NCBI GenBank assembly: GCA_002405835.1
Contig: DHMO01000037.1
Coordinates: 1-16,079 of the forward strand
DNA: 16,079 nucleotides
Source of the DNA: Lentisphaeria bacterium UBA4640
GTDB lineage: Bacteria; Verrucomicrobiota; Lentisphaeria; Victivallales; UBA1829
Direction of reading: 5' to 3'
Part shown: piece after piece, positions 1 to 8,700 of the stretch
Layout of the letters: each line of letters begins with the position of its first letter
How positions within the stretch are numbered: position 1 is the stretch's first letter
Notes under the pieces: generated by a model
Told to the model about the DNA's origin: nothing
Seen by the model: the letters and a program-made list of their open reading frames with translations, nothing else
Database searches by the model: none
Program-made: the position numbers and the translations under genes

Positions 1-19
1 ACCACTGAGCTACGCCCGC
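1..19 (-). tRNA. 5' end of a tRNA, probably tRNA-Gly (partial)
   Basis: The reverse complement reads GCGGGCGTAGCTCAGTGGT. This is a typical acceptor strand followed by the U8/A9 region and the start of a D-arm (TAGCTCAGTGG). The rest of the gene, including the anticodon, lies beyond the window edge. A GCGGGCG acceptor strand is common in bacterial tRNA-Gly, so that isotype is the best guess. A tRNA gene at the first base is a common place for an assembly to break. Confidence 0.72.
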
Positions 20-32
20 TTGATTGTGAGAC

Positions 33-62
33 ATAATATGCCTCAACTTTTCGTTTTTTCAA
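33..62 (-). promoter_or_regulatory. Possible promoter of the partial tRNA gene
   Basis: On the minus strand a TTGAAA (57-62) and a TATTAT (33-38) are separated by 18 nt. The predicted start would lie a few bases ahead of the mature tRNA 5' end at position 19. Both hexamers are near the sigma-70 consensus, but the surrounding DNA is A/T-rich, so chance matches are possible. Confidence 0.4.
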
Positions 63-126
63 GTCCACTTTCTCATTTTTTTTGAAAAAAGTTGAAGCAT
101 TTCCCGCTTTTCCGCACTTTCCGGAC

Positions 127-171
127 AAAAAACCGCCCGCCTCAAGCATCCGCAGATGCTGAGACGGGCGG
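127..171 (-). terminator. Rho-independent terminator of the phosphate cotransporter gene
   Basis: Read on the minus strand, a long stem with a GC-rich base is followed by six T residues (127-132 on the plus strand are A). Bases 133-139 pair with 165-171, 141-144 with 160-163 and 146-150 with 155-159. One mismatch, one bulge and a 4-nt loop (151-154) complete the structure. It lies about 20 nt past the stop codon of the gene at 192-2621, as expected for its terminator. Confidence 0.9.
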
Positions 172-191
172 TCTGCTCCGGAAAATGAACT

Positions 192-2621
192 TTATGCCGG
201 CAGATTCAGATCCTGATAATACTTCTGAACCCGCGGTGCGCGTTTCGCAATATTCGCAAATTTGCCCGAAACCTTCGTCAGATCTCCAAGCAGTTCAATG
301 AAAATCACTCCGACAATGGCGTTGCAGGTTCCCTCGCGCAGACGCTCAATATGTTTGTTCTCAAGCTCCTCCGCGAGACGCAGAATCTCCTTCTCCGCAC
401 TCTTGCCACGACGGGAAAGTTCCGCGTCGTGTGACTTCAGAGCGGCCAAGACATCATCCGCCTGGCGTTTGAGGAGCGAATACATCACATCCAGGTCGGA
501 GAGCGCCGCTTCGGAAAGCCGGGCGTCGGCGTCCTGAAGACGCTTCGTCAAGCTGAGAATATTCTCCGTGTGGTCCGCAATGCGTTCCGCATCGTTGGTG
601 CAGTGCATGAGAACGGGAATATATTCCGCCTGCTTCTGCGAGAGCCCGTGGCGCGTAACCTGAATCAGATAATTTGTAATCTCAAACTGGAGATTGTCGA
701 TGTTCTTTTCGCGCTTCTCAAACTCCGCGGTTTCCTCTTCGGTGATTTCGCATTTGACAAAGTGGTCTTCAACCGCCTGCGAAATCATGCTCCAGGATTC
801 ACGGAGCATTCCGCCGTAGCAGATCGCCGCCTGTTCCAGGGCTATTGACGGATTGTCCAGCAGATGCGGTTCCAGATGCTGAAATTTCAGCGTCTCTTTT
901 TTTACCGGGATCATCCATTCACAGAAACGGGCAAGCCCGGTTGTAAACGGCAGGAGCACCAGAGTCGTTATAACATTGAAGACCGTGTGCGCGTTTGCAA
1001 TATGGCGCGGAACATTCTGCGGAATCGCGGCAAAGGCGTCGCCGGTTGTAATGCTGTCGATCAGATAGAAGAAAACCGGAACGCCGGAATCTCCCCAGCG
1101 GATGTAGAAGGTCACTCCGATCAGCAGCACTCCGATGCAGTTGAACATGGTATGCGCGAGCGCCGCCTGTTTTGCGATGCGGTTCGTGGGAATCGCCGCC
1201 AGCTGCGCCGTGACGGTTGTCCCGATGTTCGAGCCGAGCACAAGCGCAACAGCCGTGTAAAGATTGATCAGACCGCTTGCTCCGAGCGCAAGAATGATGC
1301 CCGTCGCGGCGGAACTGCTCTGCACAATCATGGTGACGGCGAGTCCGATTCCGATTGCGCCGAGCAGAGCTCCCGGGGGCATCCAGCCATTGACCGGAGC
1401 GCAGTCAAATGAGCTGAAGAAGCGGATGAACGTCGGGAAATCGGCAATAGATTTGAGCTCGGAACTCATCAGCGTCATGCCGAAGAAAAGAAGACCGAAT
1501 CCCAGCACGGTTTCGCCCCACCCGCGCAGATACTTCCACGAGATGAAGAGCATCAGCAGACCGATGATGATCGCAGGCATGGTGATGCTCGTTACATCGA
1601 ACGCGATAATCTGCGCCGTAATCGTGGTTCCGATGTTTGCTCCGAAGATGATGCCGATCGACTGCACCAGCGTCAGCAGTCCCGCATTCACAAAGCCGAT
1701 CACCATGACCGTGCTTGCGCTGGAGGACTGGATGACCGCCGTTACCACGGCTCCCGCGAGCACGGCCACATAACGGTTGCTCGAGAACAGATGCAGAATC
1801 GAGCGCATTTTTTCGCCGGCGGCCTTGTTCAGACCGTCGCTCATCAGCTTCATGCCGAAAACGAACACGGCGAGTCCGCCGAAAACATTCATGAGCATGG
1901 CGACAAAATTGATTCCGAGTTCGCGCACCACGATTCCACGGGTCATGCGGGTTCCGGCGACTTCGATATTGACGTCGTATTTGCCTGTTGCTTTTCCCAT
2001 GAGAACGGTTGTTGAAGCGCGCCCCGCGGCATCGGTGAGCACGGCTGCCTCGGAAAGAGCCGCGCCGGACCCTCCGGAGGGCGTGTTCGCAATGCGGAAA
2101 AAGACCGGAACGCCCGCGCTGGGACGTCCGTTCGCATCAACGACTTCAACGGCAAGCGGTTCGGCGGATTGAGAACCGGCGCGGATCTCCTGGTTTCCTC
2201 CGGTGATGCGGATTCCGGAGATGAAACGCACCAGAAGTTCTTTATCCGGCGCATCAACCGGAATGACCTTCAGATATTGATCTCCGACCTTTTTCCCCGC
2301 TTTGACGGAAACCCGGACAAGTCCGCCTGCATCGGTGACAGCTTCCGCGGGTGAGACTTTGAGATCGGAACCGGGTGCGGTTTCAAAACGGATTTTTGTT
2401 CCGCTCGCCGGTGGCGGTTCTTTGGAGGAGAACATCCCCTCCGCGGGCTTCCCCGTCGCAAGAATGTAAAGAGGTTTTGCAAATTCCGTTCCGGGGAATG
2501 CGCATTGTTCATCTCCCTGAAAAACGGAGAGTTCCTGAAGCGGTACACTTTCGTTTTTACCGCATCCACACAGGAGGACCATCGCAATAAGCAGGGTCCA
2601 TAGGACAGACAGTTTTTTCAA
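192..2621 (-). CDS. Na+/phosphate cotransporter family protein with Ig-like N-terminus and PhoU-like C-terminus (lipoprotein)
   Basis: This 809-residue protein should import phosphate with sodium across the inner membrane. It starts with a lipoprotein signal (LLCGC, lipid cysteine at residue 20). Residues about 30-235 are beta-rich and resemble bacterial Ig-like (Big_1/invasin-type) domains, with the VEVVDANGRPSAGVPV pattern. The NptA/YjbB-type membrane domain covers about 237-575. It holds the duplicated family signatures: QSSSA at 298 and 434, each followed by an NIGTT-containing loop (about 327-333 and 463-469). Residues about 585-800 are helical and PhoU-like. The start is a TTG, chosen because AAGGAG (2629-2634) lies 7 nt upstream and the lipoprotein signal begins there. 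The extracytoplasmic Ig-like extension is unusual next to plain YjbB-type transporters. It is transcribed alone, with its own promoter and terminator. Family assignment is firm; the role of the Ig-like part is unknown. Confidence 0.94.
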   Translation of the reverse strand: MKKLSVLWTLLIAMVLLCGCGKNESVPLQELSVFQGDEQCAFPGTEFAKPLYILATGKPAEGMFSSKEPPPASGTKIRFETAPGSDLKVSPAEAVTDAGGLVRVSVKAGKKVGDQYLKVIPVDAPDKELLVRFISGIRITGGNQEIRAGSQSAEPLAVEVVDANGRPSAGVPVFFRIANTPSGGSGAALSEAAVLTDAAGRASTTVLMGKATGKYDVNIEVAGTRMTRGIVVRELGINFVAMLMNVFGGLAVFVFGMKLMSDGLNKAAGEKMRSILHLFSSNRYVAVLAGAVVTAVIQSSSASTVMVIGFVNAGLLTLVQSIGIIFGANIGTTITAQIIAFDVTSITMPAIIIGLLMLFISWKYLRGWGETVLGFGLLFFGMTLMSSELKSIADFPTFIRFFSSFDCAPVNGWMPPGALLGAIGIGLAVTMIVQSSSAATGIILALGASGLINLYTAVALVLGSNIGTTVTAQLAAIPTNRIAKQAALAHTMFNCIGVLLIGVTFYIRWGDSGVPVFFYLIDSITTGDAFAAIPQNVPRHIANAHTVFNVITTLVLLPFTTGLARFCEWMIPVKKETLKFQHLEPHLLDNPSIALEQAAICYGGMLRESWSMISQAVEDHFVKCEITEEETAEFEKREKNIDNLQFEITNYLIQVTRHGLSQKQAEYIPVLMHCTNDAERIADHTENILSLTKRLQDADARLSEAALSDLDVMYSLLKRQADDVLAALKSHDAELSRRGKSAEKEILRLAEELENKHIERLREGTCNAIVGVIFIELLGDLTKVSGKFANIAKRAPRVQKYYQDLNLPA

Positions 2622-2695
2622 AAGTTATCTCCTTGTTGCCCGTCTGAAATGCCCGGTTCGTCCATTCCGGATTCTTATAACGGGGATTTTACCGG

Positions 2696-2724
2696 AATAT
2701 AACACGGGTCTGACAATCCGGCAA
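2696..2724 (-). promoter_or_regulatory. Likely sigma-70 promoter of the phosphate cotransporter gene
   Basis: On the minus strand TTGCCG (2719-2724) and TATATT (2696-2701) are spaced by exactly 17 nt. They lie about 75 nt upstream of the TTG start, giving a leader of roughly 65-70 nt that ends in the AAGGAG ribosome site. Confidence 0.55.
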
Positions 2725-2728
2725 CTGT

Positions 2729-2757
2729 TGAAAGTTTTTCTAACAGAATCCTAACAA
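2729..2757 (-). promoter_or_regulatory. Candidate Pho box (PhoB-type direct repeats)
   Basis: On the minus strand the 7-mers TTGTTAG (2751-2757), CTGTTAG (2740-2746) and ACTTTCA (2729-2735) follow each other at an exact 11-bp period, with 4-nt A/T-rich spacers. This is the geometry of PhoB boxes (7-bp CTGTCAT-like repeats separated by 4 bp), and the array sits immediately upstream of the -35 hexamer of a phosphate transporter gene. The match to the enterobacterial consensus is only partial, so the call rests on spacing and context. Confidence 0.35.
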
Positions 2758-2834
2758 ACGCCGTGCTTTCCCTTCTGTTTTTTGTATTTGCGGAAAAGCG
2801 GACAATAAAATTCCATAAAAAACACAAGCGGCAC

Positions 2835-2862
2835 TTGAAAAACACGGAAAGCATGTTATCTT
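2835..2862 (+). promoter_or_regulatory. Possible promoter of tRNA-Ser(CGA)
   Basis: TTGAAA (2835-2840) and TATCTT (2857-2862) are separated by 16 nt. They would start transcription about 20 nt ahead of the mature tRNA 5' end at 2891. Confidence 0.45.
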
Positions 2863-2890
2863 ACTCAAATTGACAATTTTCAAAAAATTC

Positions 2891-2980
2891 GGAGAGATGG
2901 CTGAGTGGTCGAAGGCGGCGGTCTCGAAAACCGTTAACGGGTTTACTCGTTCAGGGGTTCGAATCCCCTTCTCTCCGCCA
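2891..2980 (+). tRNA. tRNA-Ser (anticodon CGA)
   Basis: A full class II tRNA can be folded. The seven-base acceptor strands GGAGAGA and TCTCTCC pair, followed by discriminator G and an encoded CCA end (2978-2980). The D-arm is GGCTGAGTGGTC. The anticodon stem GCGGT/ACCGT encloses the loop CTCGAAA with anticodon CGA (2925-2927), reading UCG serine codons. A long variable arm follows, then the T-arm with GGTTCGAATCC. The long variable arm and the G discriminator fit serine identity. No copy of its 3' end is visible elsewhere in the window, so there is no sign that it serves as an attachment site here. Confidence 0.97.
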
Positions 2981-3063
2981 TTTTAAGCTCAAAAGTGTCC
3001 CTGAAGTACCGTTCAGTAACATTGAGACATTTGTATCTTTGCTATTTTTTCTATTTGGCAGAC

Positions 3064-3504
3064 TTATGGTTCCGCCATTACCCAGTGAGGTTGAAATCTT
3101 TCTTCCTGCTTGGCGACTTTGCCGTTTTCAAAAGTCAGCAAATATGAGTGCCAGCGATAACCCCAATCCAGATGGAAGAATACCCGCCACTGCGGCGCCT
3201 TCATTGCGGTTTGTGAGGTCAACAAAGCCTCTTTATTCATGTATGAGTGAAGCACCAATGCTTTATTCGGGGAATTGTCTAAACCATGCAATACATAAAA
3301 GTTTCCATCTTTCCGTCTTGGAGCCGTCTCCAACATAACAGATATTTGTTCCTTGGACATTCCTGTAAAATTTACTCCAGGGCAACATCCTGCGAAAAAC
3401 AAGCTGCTTGATAATGCTAATGAAAACAAAAAGTATCTTATCATCATTCTTTTCATTTTTTCATTCTTACTTTTTCCTATGTCATAGTAACCGTCCCCCC
3501 TCAT
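3064..3504 (-). CDS. Small lipoprotein, possibly SmpA/BamE-like
   Basis: The frame encodes up to 146 residues. A lipoprotein signal peptide ends in FFAGC (lipid cysteine at residue 40 of the longest form). The natural start is more likely the internal ATG at residue 17 (3454-3456) or residue 20, because this gives a normal signal length (KRMMIRYF, then a hydrophobic stretch). No start has a convincing ribosome site. After the cysteine, the GMSKEQI segment followed by beta-strand-like blocks and a FENGKVAKQEERF ending resembles the SmpA/OmlA (BamE-like) fold, where 'GMt..qV' and 'f.nGkv' are typical. The likeness is weak and I do not assign a function. It lies on the strand opposite tRNA-Ser, with an A/T-rich codon style like the next gene. 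Confidence 0.75.
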   Translation of the reverse strand: MRGDGYYDIGKSKNEKMKRMMIRYFLFSLALSSSLFFAGCCPGVNFTGMSKEQISVMLETAPRRKDGNFYVLHGLDNSPNKALVLHSYMNKEALLTSQTAMKAPQWRVFFHLDWGYRWHSYLLTFENGKVAKQEERFQPHWVMAEP

Positions 3505-3554
3505 TATTTCTTTAAAATATCATGCCTCAGAGGAAAATCAAGCAAAAAGTAAAA

Positions 3555-3597
3555 GGGGAAACATATTCATATTATATACTGTTAATAAAATTTCCCC
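3555..3597 (-). terminator. Possible terminator after the Sel1-repeat gene
   Basis: Read on the minus strand, GGGGAAA (3591-3597) pairs with TTTCCCC (3555-3561), directly followed by TTTT and a further T-rich stretch. It begins 6 nt after the stop codon of the gene at 3603-5690. The loop is long (29 nt) and A/T-rich, with weak internal pairing, so efficiency is uncertain. It separates that gene from the small lipoprotein gene. Confidence 0.45.
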
Positions 3598-3602
3598 AGC
3601 TT

Positions 3603-5690
3603 TCAGTTCAGGAACCCGTCAAACATCAGGCCATCGCCTTCTTCTCCGAAAAGAGAGTTCATCCCGTTCTGGATACAGCGGCGCATATTGTCTTTTTGAA
3701 TGAATTCGTAACGGCATTTTGCCGCCAGGACTTTGTTGCCGGCGCGGCTGGCATATTGACCGATAAAATAAAGCGCGGGAATGGAATTGGATTCCAGCAA
3801 TTTTTCCCACAAAGGCAGACATTTTCCAGGATTCAGTTTTTCTTGAAGTTCCGCCTCAAGTTCCTGCACAAGCAAATCATTGGCAAAAGAAACCTTCAAC
3901 GCTTTCAGACATTTTTGAGCAGAAGTTGCATTCCCGTAGAATCCATCCAAATAGCGACGGATATACTGAGCCTGTGCCAGCGGTTCGGAGGCCGCGGCGT
4001 CAAGCATCGCGGCTTCCGCTTCCGCAAGGACCTTTTTATTTAAATTTACAGAAGGTTTCAGCAGATATTCGGCGTATGCATATGCGGCTCTTTTATTGCC
4101 TTTCATGTGCCATAACACATGCAATTCATTGAAATTACGCCGTCTGTCCGCGCACGGGTTGATTCCTCCGAATAGAAGCAGGTTATCATTCGCATACACA
4201 AAGCGGGTTTCCAAATCCATGGAATTCCAGTCGACATTATAACGTTTAACCTGAACAAAATAACGCACTGCATTCACTTCCTTTTGCAGAAATGCTTTTT
4301 TCATAAAATCCAGATAATCTCCCGCATAAAGTTTATGGTCTCGTCGGGAAGCAAGGTTTGCATACAGCCCCATTGCAGGGACAAAACCGTCCTGAGCAAG
4401 CCTTCTCAATTCCTGGGCAAGAACAATTTGTTCTTCCGAAGTTGCAGGATTCTGTGTGTTCAAGTATAAAGAGAACGCATACGCTTTTTTATTATTTTTA
4501 ATTTTAAAAATTTTCCCTGTCTGACCTTCATGGTTTTTCCGTTTGCATCCTCTTATCAAACAACGATCAATAAGAATAAGATATGCAACGGATCCGACAT
4601 TCCATCCTTTTGTATATTTTATAAATTCTTTCATTGTTGAATAGGAGGAAAGGTCAAGAAGCATACAGCGCAGATCAAAAGCACTTCTCATTCCATTTTC
4701 AGCCGCCAATTTTGAATAATGCAGTGCTTTTTCCCGGTCACGCGAACAGCCGAGTCCGCGATAATAGCAGAGAGCCAGCTCATACATGGCCGGAGCATGA
4801 CCGCGTTCTATCAGTTTCTGAAGAATTTCAAAGGCCTTTTCCCAGTTGTTCTCCGGACTGTACAGCAACATACGCGCCTGTTCATACGAGGAATCATAGT
4901 GGTTTTCGTGGATGCGGGGCGGATTCGCCGCGGCGAGTTGCGGAGAATCCGGTTCTTCATGAAATGTCACTTCCGGCGCAGAAATTTCAAATTCCCGCAC
5001 CGGCATTTTCCGGAATTTCACACGAGGAATATCCCAAACCAGAGAAATTGCATTTACAGAGTTTCTCCCGCCTTGAAGCCTGCCCATTGGAAATGTTCCC
5101 TGAAGACGCCCGTTTATATAAAGCGTCATGATATGCTCCTGTTGATCCAATTGAACTTTTACCTGATACGGCGCATAACGGACAGAGCCTTTTTGTATCA
5201 AAAGCTCATCCGGGACACTCGTAAAAATCTTTGAAGATGTTAAAATATTCATGATACCGTTATTACCCAGAATATTATAATAAATGTCGTCAAATATTGA
5301 ATTAAAAAGCAAAAATAATGCGGCATAATTCTCCGGCGGGCGGAATTGCTGAGACAGTCCTATATTCAAATGATAAAACGGGGTCGATTTATCAAAATAA
5401 TCACTTGTATAATTCTGTGTATAGGGAGAGAGGCGGATGAAAAAATCCAATGAAATAAAGCGCTGCTTTAATTTTCTGCGTTCTTTTTTGTTTTTATACA
5501 GAACCACACTCAAAGCATTCAGAGAATCCCCAGGAGCATGGTTCATGATATTATTGCATTCCGCCCGATACACCGCTCCAAAAGAACTTTTCCCCGTGAC
5601 AGAAACTTTTCCGGTGGGGCTCCACTCCATAGTCTCCGCATGAACGGAAAATACAGAAAACAGAAACAACCAAAGACAGAAATATTTCAT
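3603..5690 (-). CDS. Secreted Sel1/TPR-like repeat protein
   Basis: This 695-residue protein starts with a clear signal peptide (MKYFCLWLFLFSVFSVHA, probable cleavage before ET at 19). The ATG has AAGGAG (5698-5703) 7 nt upstream. Residues about 20-245 look beta-rich. The segment LYINGRLQGTFPMGRLQ resembles the strand-turn-strand of LamG/concanavalin-like sandwich domains, a weak likeness only. From about 270 on, helical pairs appear. The best Sel1 unit is at about 297-333 (APAMYELALCYYRGLG followed by AL.YSKLAAENG), with degenerate copies near the C-terminus (SIPALYFIGQYASRAGN). Sel1 repeats usually mediate protein binding. The exported location suggests a periplasmic or outer-surface scaffold, with no known partner. 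It runs divergently from the phage megagene, with only 59 nt between the two starts. Confidence 0.88.
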   Translation of the reverse strand: MKYFCLWLFLFSVFSVHAETMEWSPTGKVSVTGKSSFGAVYRAECNNIMNHAPGDSLNALSVVLYKNKKERRKLKQRFISLDFFIRLSPYTQNYTSDYFDKSTPFYHLNIGLSQQFRPPENYAALFLLFNSIFDDIYYNILGNNGIMNILTSSKIFTSVPDELLIQKGSVRYAPYQVKVQLDQQEHIMTLYINGRLQGTFPMGRLQGGRNSVNAISLVWDIPRVKFRKMPVREFEISAPEVTFHEEPDSPQLAAANPPRIHENHYDSSYEQARMLLYSPENNWEKAFEILQKLIERGHAPAMYELALCYYRGLGCSRDREKALHYSKLAAENGMRSAFDLRCMLLDLSSYSTMKEFIKYTKGWNVGSVAYLILIDRCLIRGCKRKNHEGQTGKIFKIKNNKKAYAFSLYLNTQNPATSEEQIVLAQELRRLAQDGFVPAMGLYANLASRRDHKLYAGDYLDFMKKAFLQKEVNAVRYFVQVKRYNVDWNSMDLETRFVYANDNLLLFGGINPCADRRRNFNELHVLWHMKGNKRAAYAYAEYLLKPSVNLNKKVLAEAEAAMLDAAASEPLAQAQYIRRYLDGFYGNATSAQKCLKALKVSFANDLLVQELEAELQEKLNPGKCLPLWEKLLESNSIPALYFIGQYASRAGNKVLAAKCRYEFIQKDNMRRCIQNGMNSLFGEEGDGLMFDGFLN

Positions 5691-5749
5691 TATGATTCTC
5701 CTTTTTGCTCAAAACATTTTAACATATCATACCGCAAACAAAAAATCAA

Positions 5750-8700
5750 ATGCATATAAAAATAAATATTCCATACCGTTGTTTAAAAGGGAAAATCCTT
5801 ACGGATGCGGAGCTCCGGAAAGAGATGCTTTCGCGAGTGGAAGGAGCGGACGGCAAAGAGGATGCGGAACGCACGGCTGATCCGGCGACGGCAGGCGTGA
5901 ACGAGGCTTTGCGGGCGAAGTACGGAGACGGGGTTTCGGTGACGCGCGCGAAGGGGCTGAACAAGATTCAGGAGGCTGTGAAGGAGTTTTTCTGGAGAGA
6001 GTTCAACACGGAAGTGGAGTTTTTCGATACGGAGAATCTGAAAGCGGACGGGTTCCGTCACGGGGGGACGATCTGGCTGAACCGCGGGGGACGGAAGCCG
6101 ATGCTGTTTTCGGCGTTTCACGAGTTTGCGCACAAGCTCCGCACGGATTCGCCGGAGGCGTTCCGGAAGCTGACGGAGTCGGTTACGGCGCTTGCGGACA
6201 AGGGGAAATATTCGAAGTGGCAGACGCGGTACAACGCGAAGTACCGGAAAGCGGGGTATGCGGAGCTGGACGAAGGGGCGCTTGCGGAGGAGTTCATTTC
6301 GGACGTTGTGGGAAGTTTCGGAGCGGAAGAGGATTTCCTGAAGGAGCTTGCGGGACAGGACAAGAGTGTTCTTGAGCGTTTTCTGAAGTGGATTGAGGCG
6401 CTGCGTGAGGCGCTTCTGGGGAATTACAAGCCGGAAGCGCGGAAGGTGATCGACAAGGAGCTGGACAGAGTGAGACGGGAGGTGATGGCCGCGCTTCGCG
6501 CGGCTGGAACGGACCTGGCGGACAAGTCGGACGGGGCGGACGGGAAGGCGCTTCCGCGCCGGGAAGAAAACGCGACGGCTGACGCGGCGGGAGCGGGGCG
6601 TGGAGAAACTGTCCGGCTAACCAGAGTCAGAGATATAACGGATGCAGATTTTACACAACCGTTCCGCAGTATTGAATTACCATCTCTTCCGGAACGGACT
6701 CTCGAACTAATCGGGAAAGAAGCCAAGCCGGTATTGCTGAAGAAGAATATTCTGGAAAAGAACCGCGATCATCATCCGGATCTTTCTCCGGAAATCAGCC
6801 GAAAGATTCTTCAAAAGGCATTATACGAAAGTTCTGTTTTCATTCAAGACAAACCTTCCAGCAAACCGAATTATTGGGTTTTAGTGGAAGTCGGAGGGAA
6901 AAACTCTCTCGTTACAATTGAGATTTCAGAAACGAAAGATGCGCATGAAATTGTAGGCTGGCGCTTTGCAAAGGAAAAGTCTCTGGAGCAAATCAAAAAA
7001 CGAGCCGGAAGAGAGGGCGGCCAAGTCCTCGTAACCGAGAGCGTAAACGCTCAAGGGGCATCCGGCCTTCATGCTCTTTCTTCCGGTACAGAGACTACTA
7101 TAGTACCGGAAGAGGAAAAAGCAAGCGCCGGGGAAAATATTTCTTCGAAAACGCGGAGGGAGCTTGCGGGGGAAGTTCATACGATTGACGATTACTATGC
7201 TCTGGTGATGCGGAATCCGGGACTGGATGCGTCGGCGAAGAAGGATTTGCTGAAGCGATTTGCGCTGGATCAGAAGATGACGCTGAAGGAGGCGGAGGAG
7301 CTTCTGGAATACACGTGCGTTCAGAGCGCGCGGGCGATTGCGGCGGACAATTCGCTGACGGAGCGCGAGAAATACAATCTGATCGTCAATATTTATGAGG
7401 ACATGCCGCTTCTGAACATGCGGACGTCGACGAGCATAGAGAATCAGGCGTATTCGACGCCGCTTCCGCTTGCGTACATGCTCGGGCGGGCGGTGCTGCG
7501 GGGTGCTGAGCGGATTTATGAGCCGACGGCGGGGAACGGGGCGCTGGTACTGACGGCGGAGCCGGGGAAGGTTCATGCGAACGAGATTGAGACGGGGCGT
7601 CTTTCGGCGCTCCGGGAATCGGGGTTTGCGGTGACGTCGCACGATGCGGCGGAGTATGTTCCGGAAGAGAAGTCCGACGCGGTGATCATGAATCCTCCGT
7701 TCGGGCGTCTGAAGGAGAAGAGGGAATTTGAGGGGACGGTTCTGTGGAAGCTGGAGCATCTGATTGCGCTGAATGCGCTGAAGACGCTGACGCCGGACGG
7801 GCGGGCGGCGATGATTCTGGGGGCGGCGGACAAGCTGACGTCGAAGGTGAACAAGAGCGAGAAGCCGTTTCTGAATTATCTTTACGACCACTTCAACATA
7901 GCGGACAGCTTTGAGGTGTCTGGCGAGCTTTACAAAAAACAGGGGGCGGCGTATCCGGTTCGTGTGATTATTCTGGACGGGCGGAAGGAAAAGAGTGATT
8001 TTTCGGACAAATTTTCAGAAACTCCGGTTGAAAGACTGTCGGACTGGAGTTCTATTTACAAGAGACTGAAAGGAGTTGAAGATGAAATTAATCAACGACG
8101 GGTATCTGCTGAAACTGGATTGCGGGAAGACGCGGGATCAGGTATGGCTTCCGATGTGGCCGGGCGAAGAGATTCCGAAGACGGAGCGGGAGATGGAAAA
8201 GAAACTGCGGTGGCTGATCGGGGAACTGATCCGTCAGTACATCGAAGAGAACCGTCCGGGCGAAGTGAAGCGGGTGATGGAGCTGGCGCAGGAGGAGCAT
8301 CCGGAACTTCCGTACGAGGGGTGGGAGAATCAGGCGGACTGGGCGGACGAAGCGCTTCTGATCACGGATCTGCGGTACGGACTGAGGACGGCGGCGGAGC
8401 ATCCGGAATGGCTGGAGAAGATGGATCCGGGAGAGATGGAGGACATCGATCTGTACACGCTGGTGGCGGAGAGGATGTAACCGCGCCGGACGGCGCGGGC
8501 GTTGAAGGTTCAAAGTTCAAGGTTGAACGCGGGGACGCATCCGCGCCGGAGTCGGACAAGTCGGACGAATCGGACGGGTCGGACAAAAAGACGCAGGAGA
8601 GCGGCGCGGGGGCGCACGCGGAAGAAGCGGAGACGTCGGAAGACGGATTGCAGAACCGGTACAAGCCGAAGAGTCATGCGGAATCGCTGGGGACGATGGT

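Noticed and set aside
864..1773. Plus-strand frames of 182 and 169 codons opposite the phosphate cotransporter
   Set aside because: Antisense to the membrane domain with QSSSA motifs; no ribosome site or recognisable protein features.
2958..2980. tRNA-Ser 3' end as a phage attachment site
   Set aside because: No second copy of this sequence is visible, and host-like genes, not phage genes, follow it for 2.7 kb.
3001..3016. Small hairpin (CTGAA/TTCAG) downstream of tRNA-Ser as terminator
   Set aside because: Only five pairs and no T-run directly after it; too weak to call.
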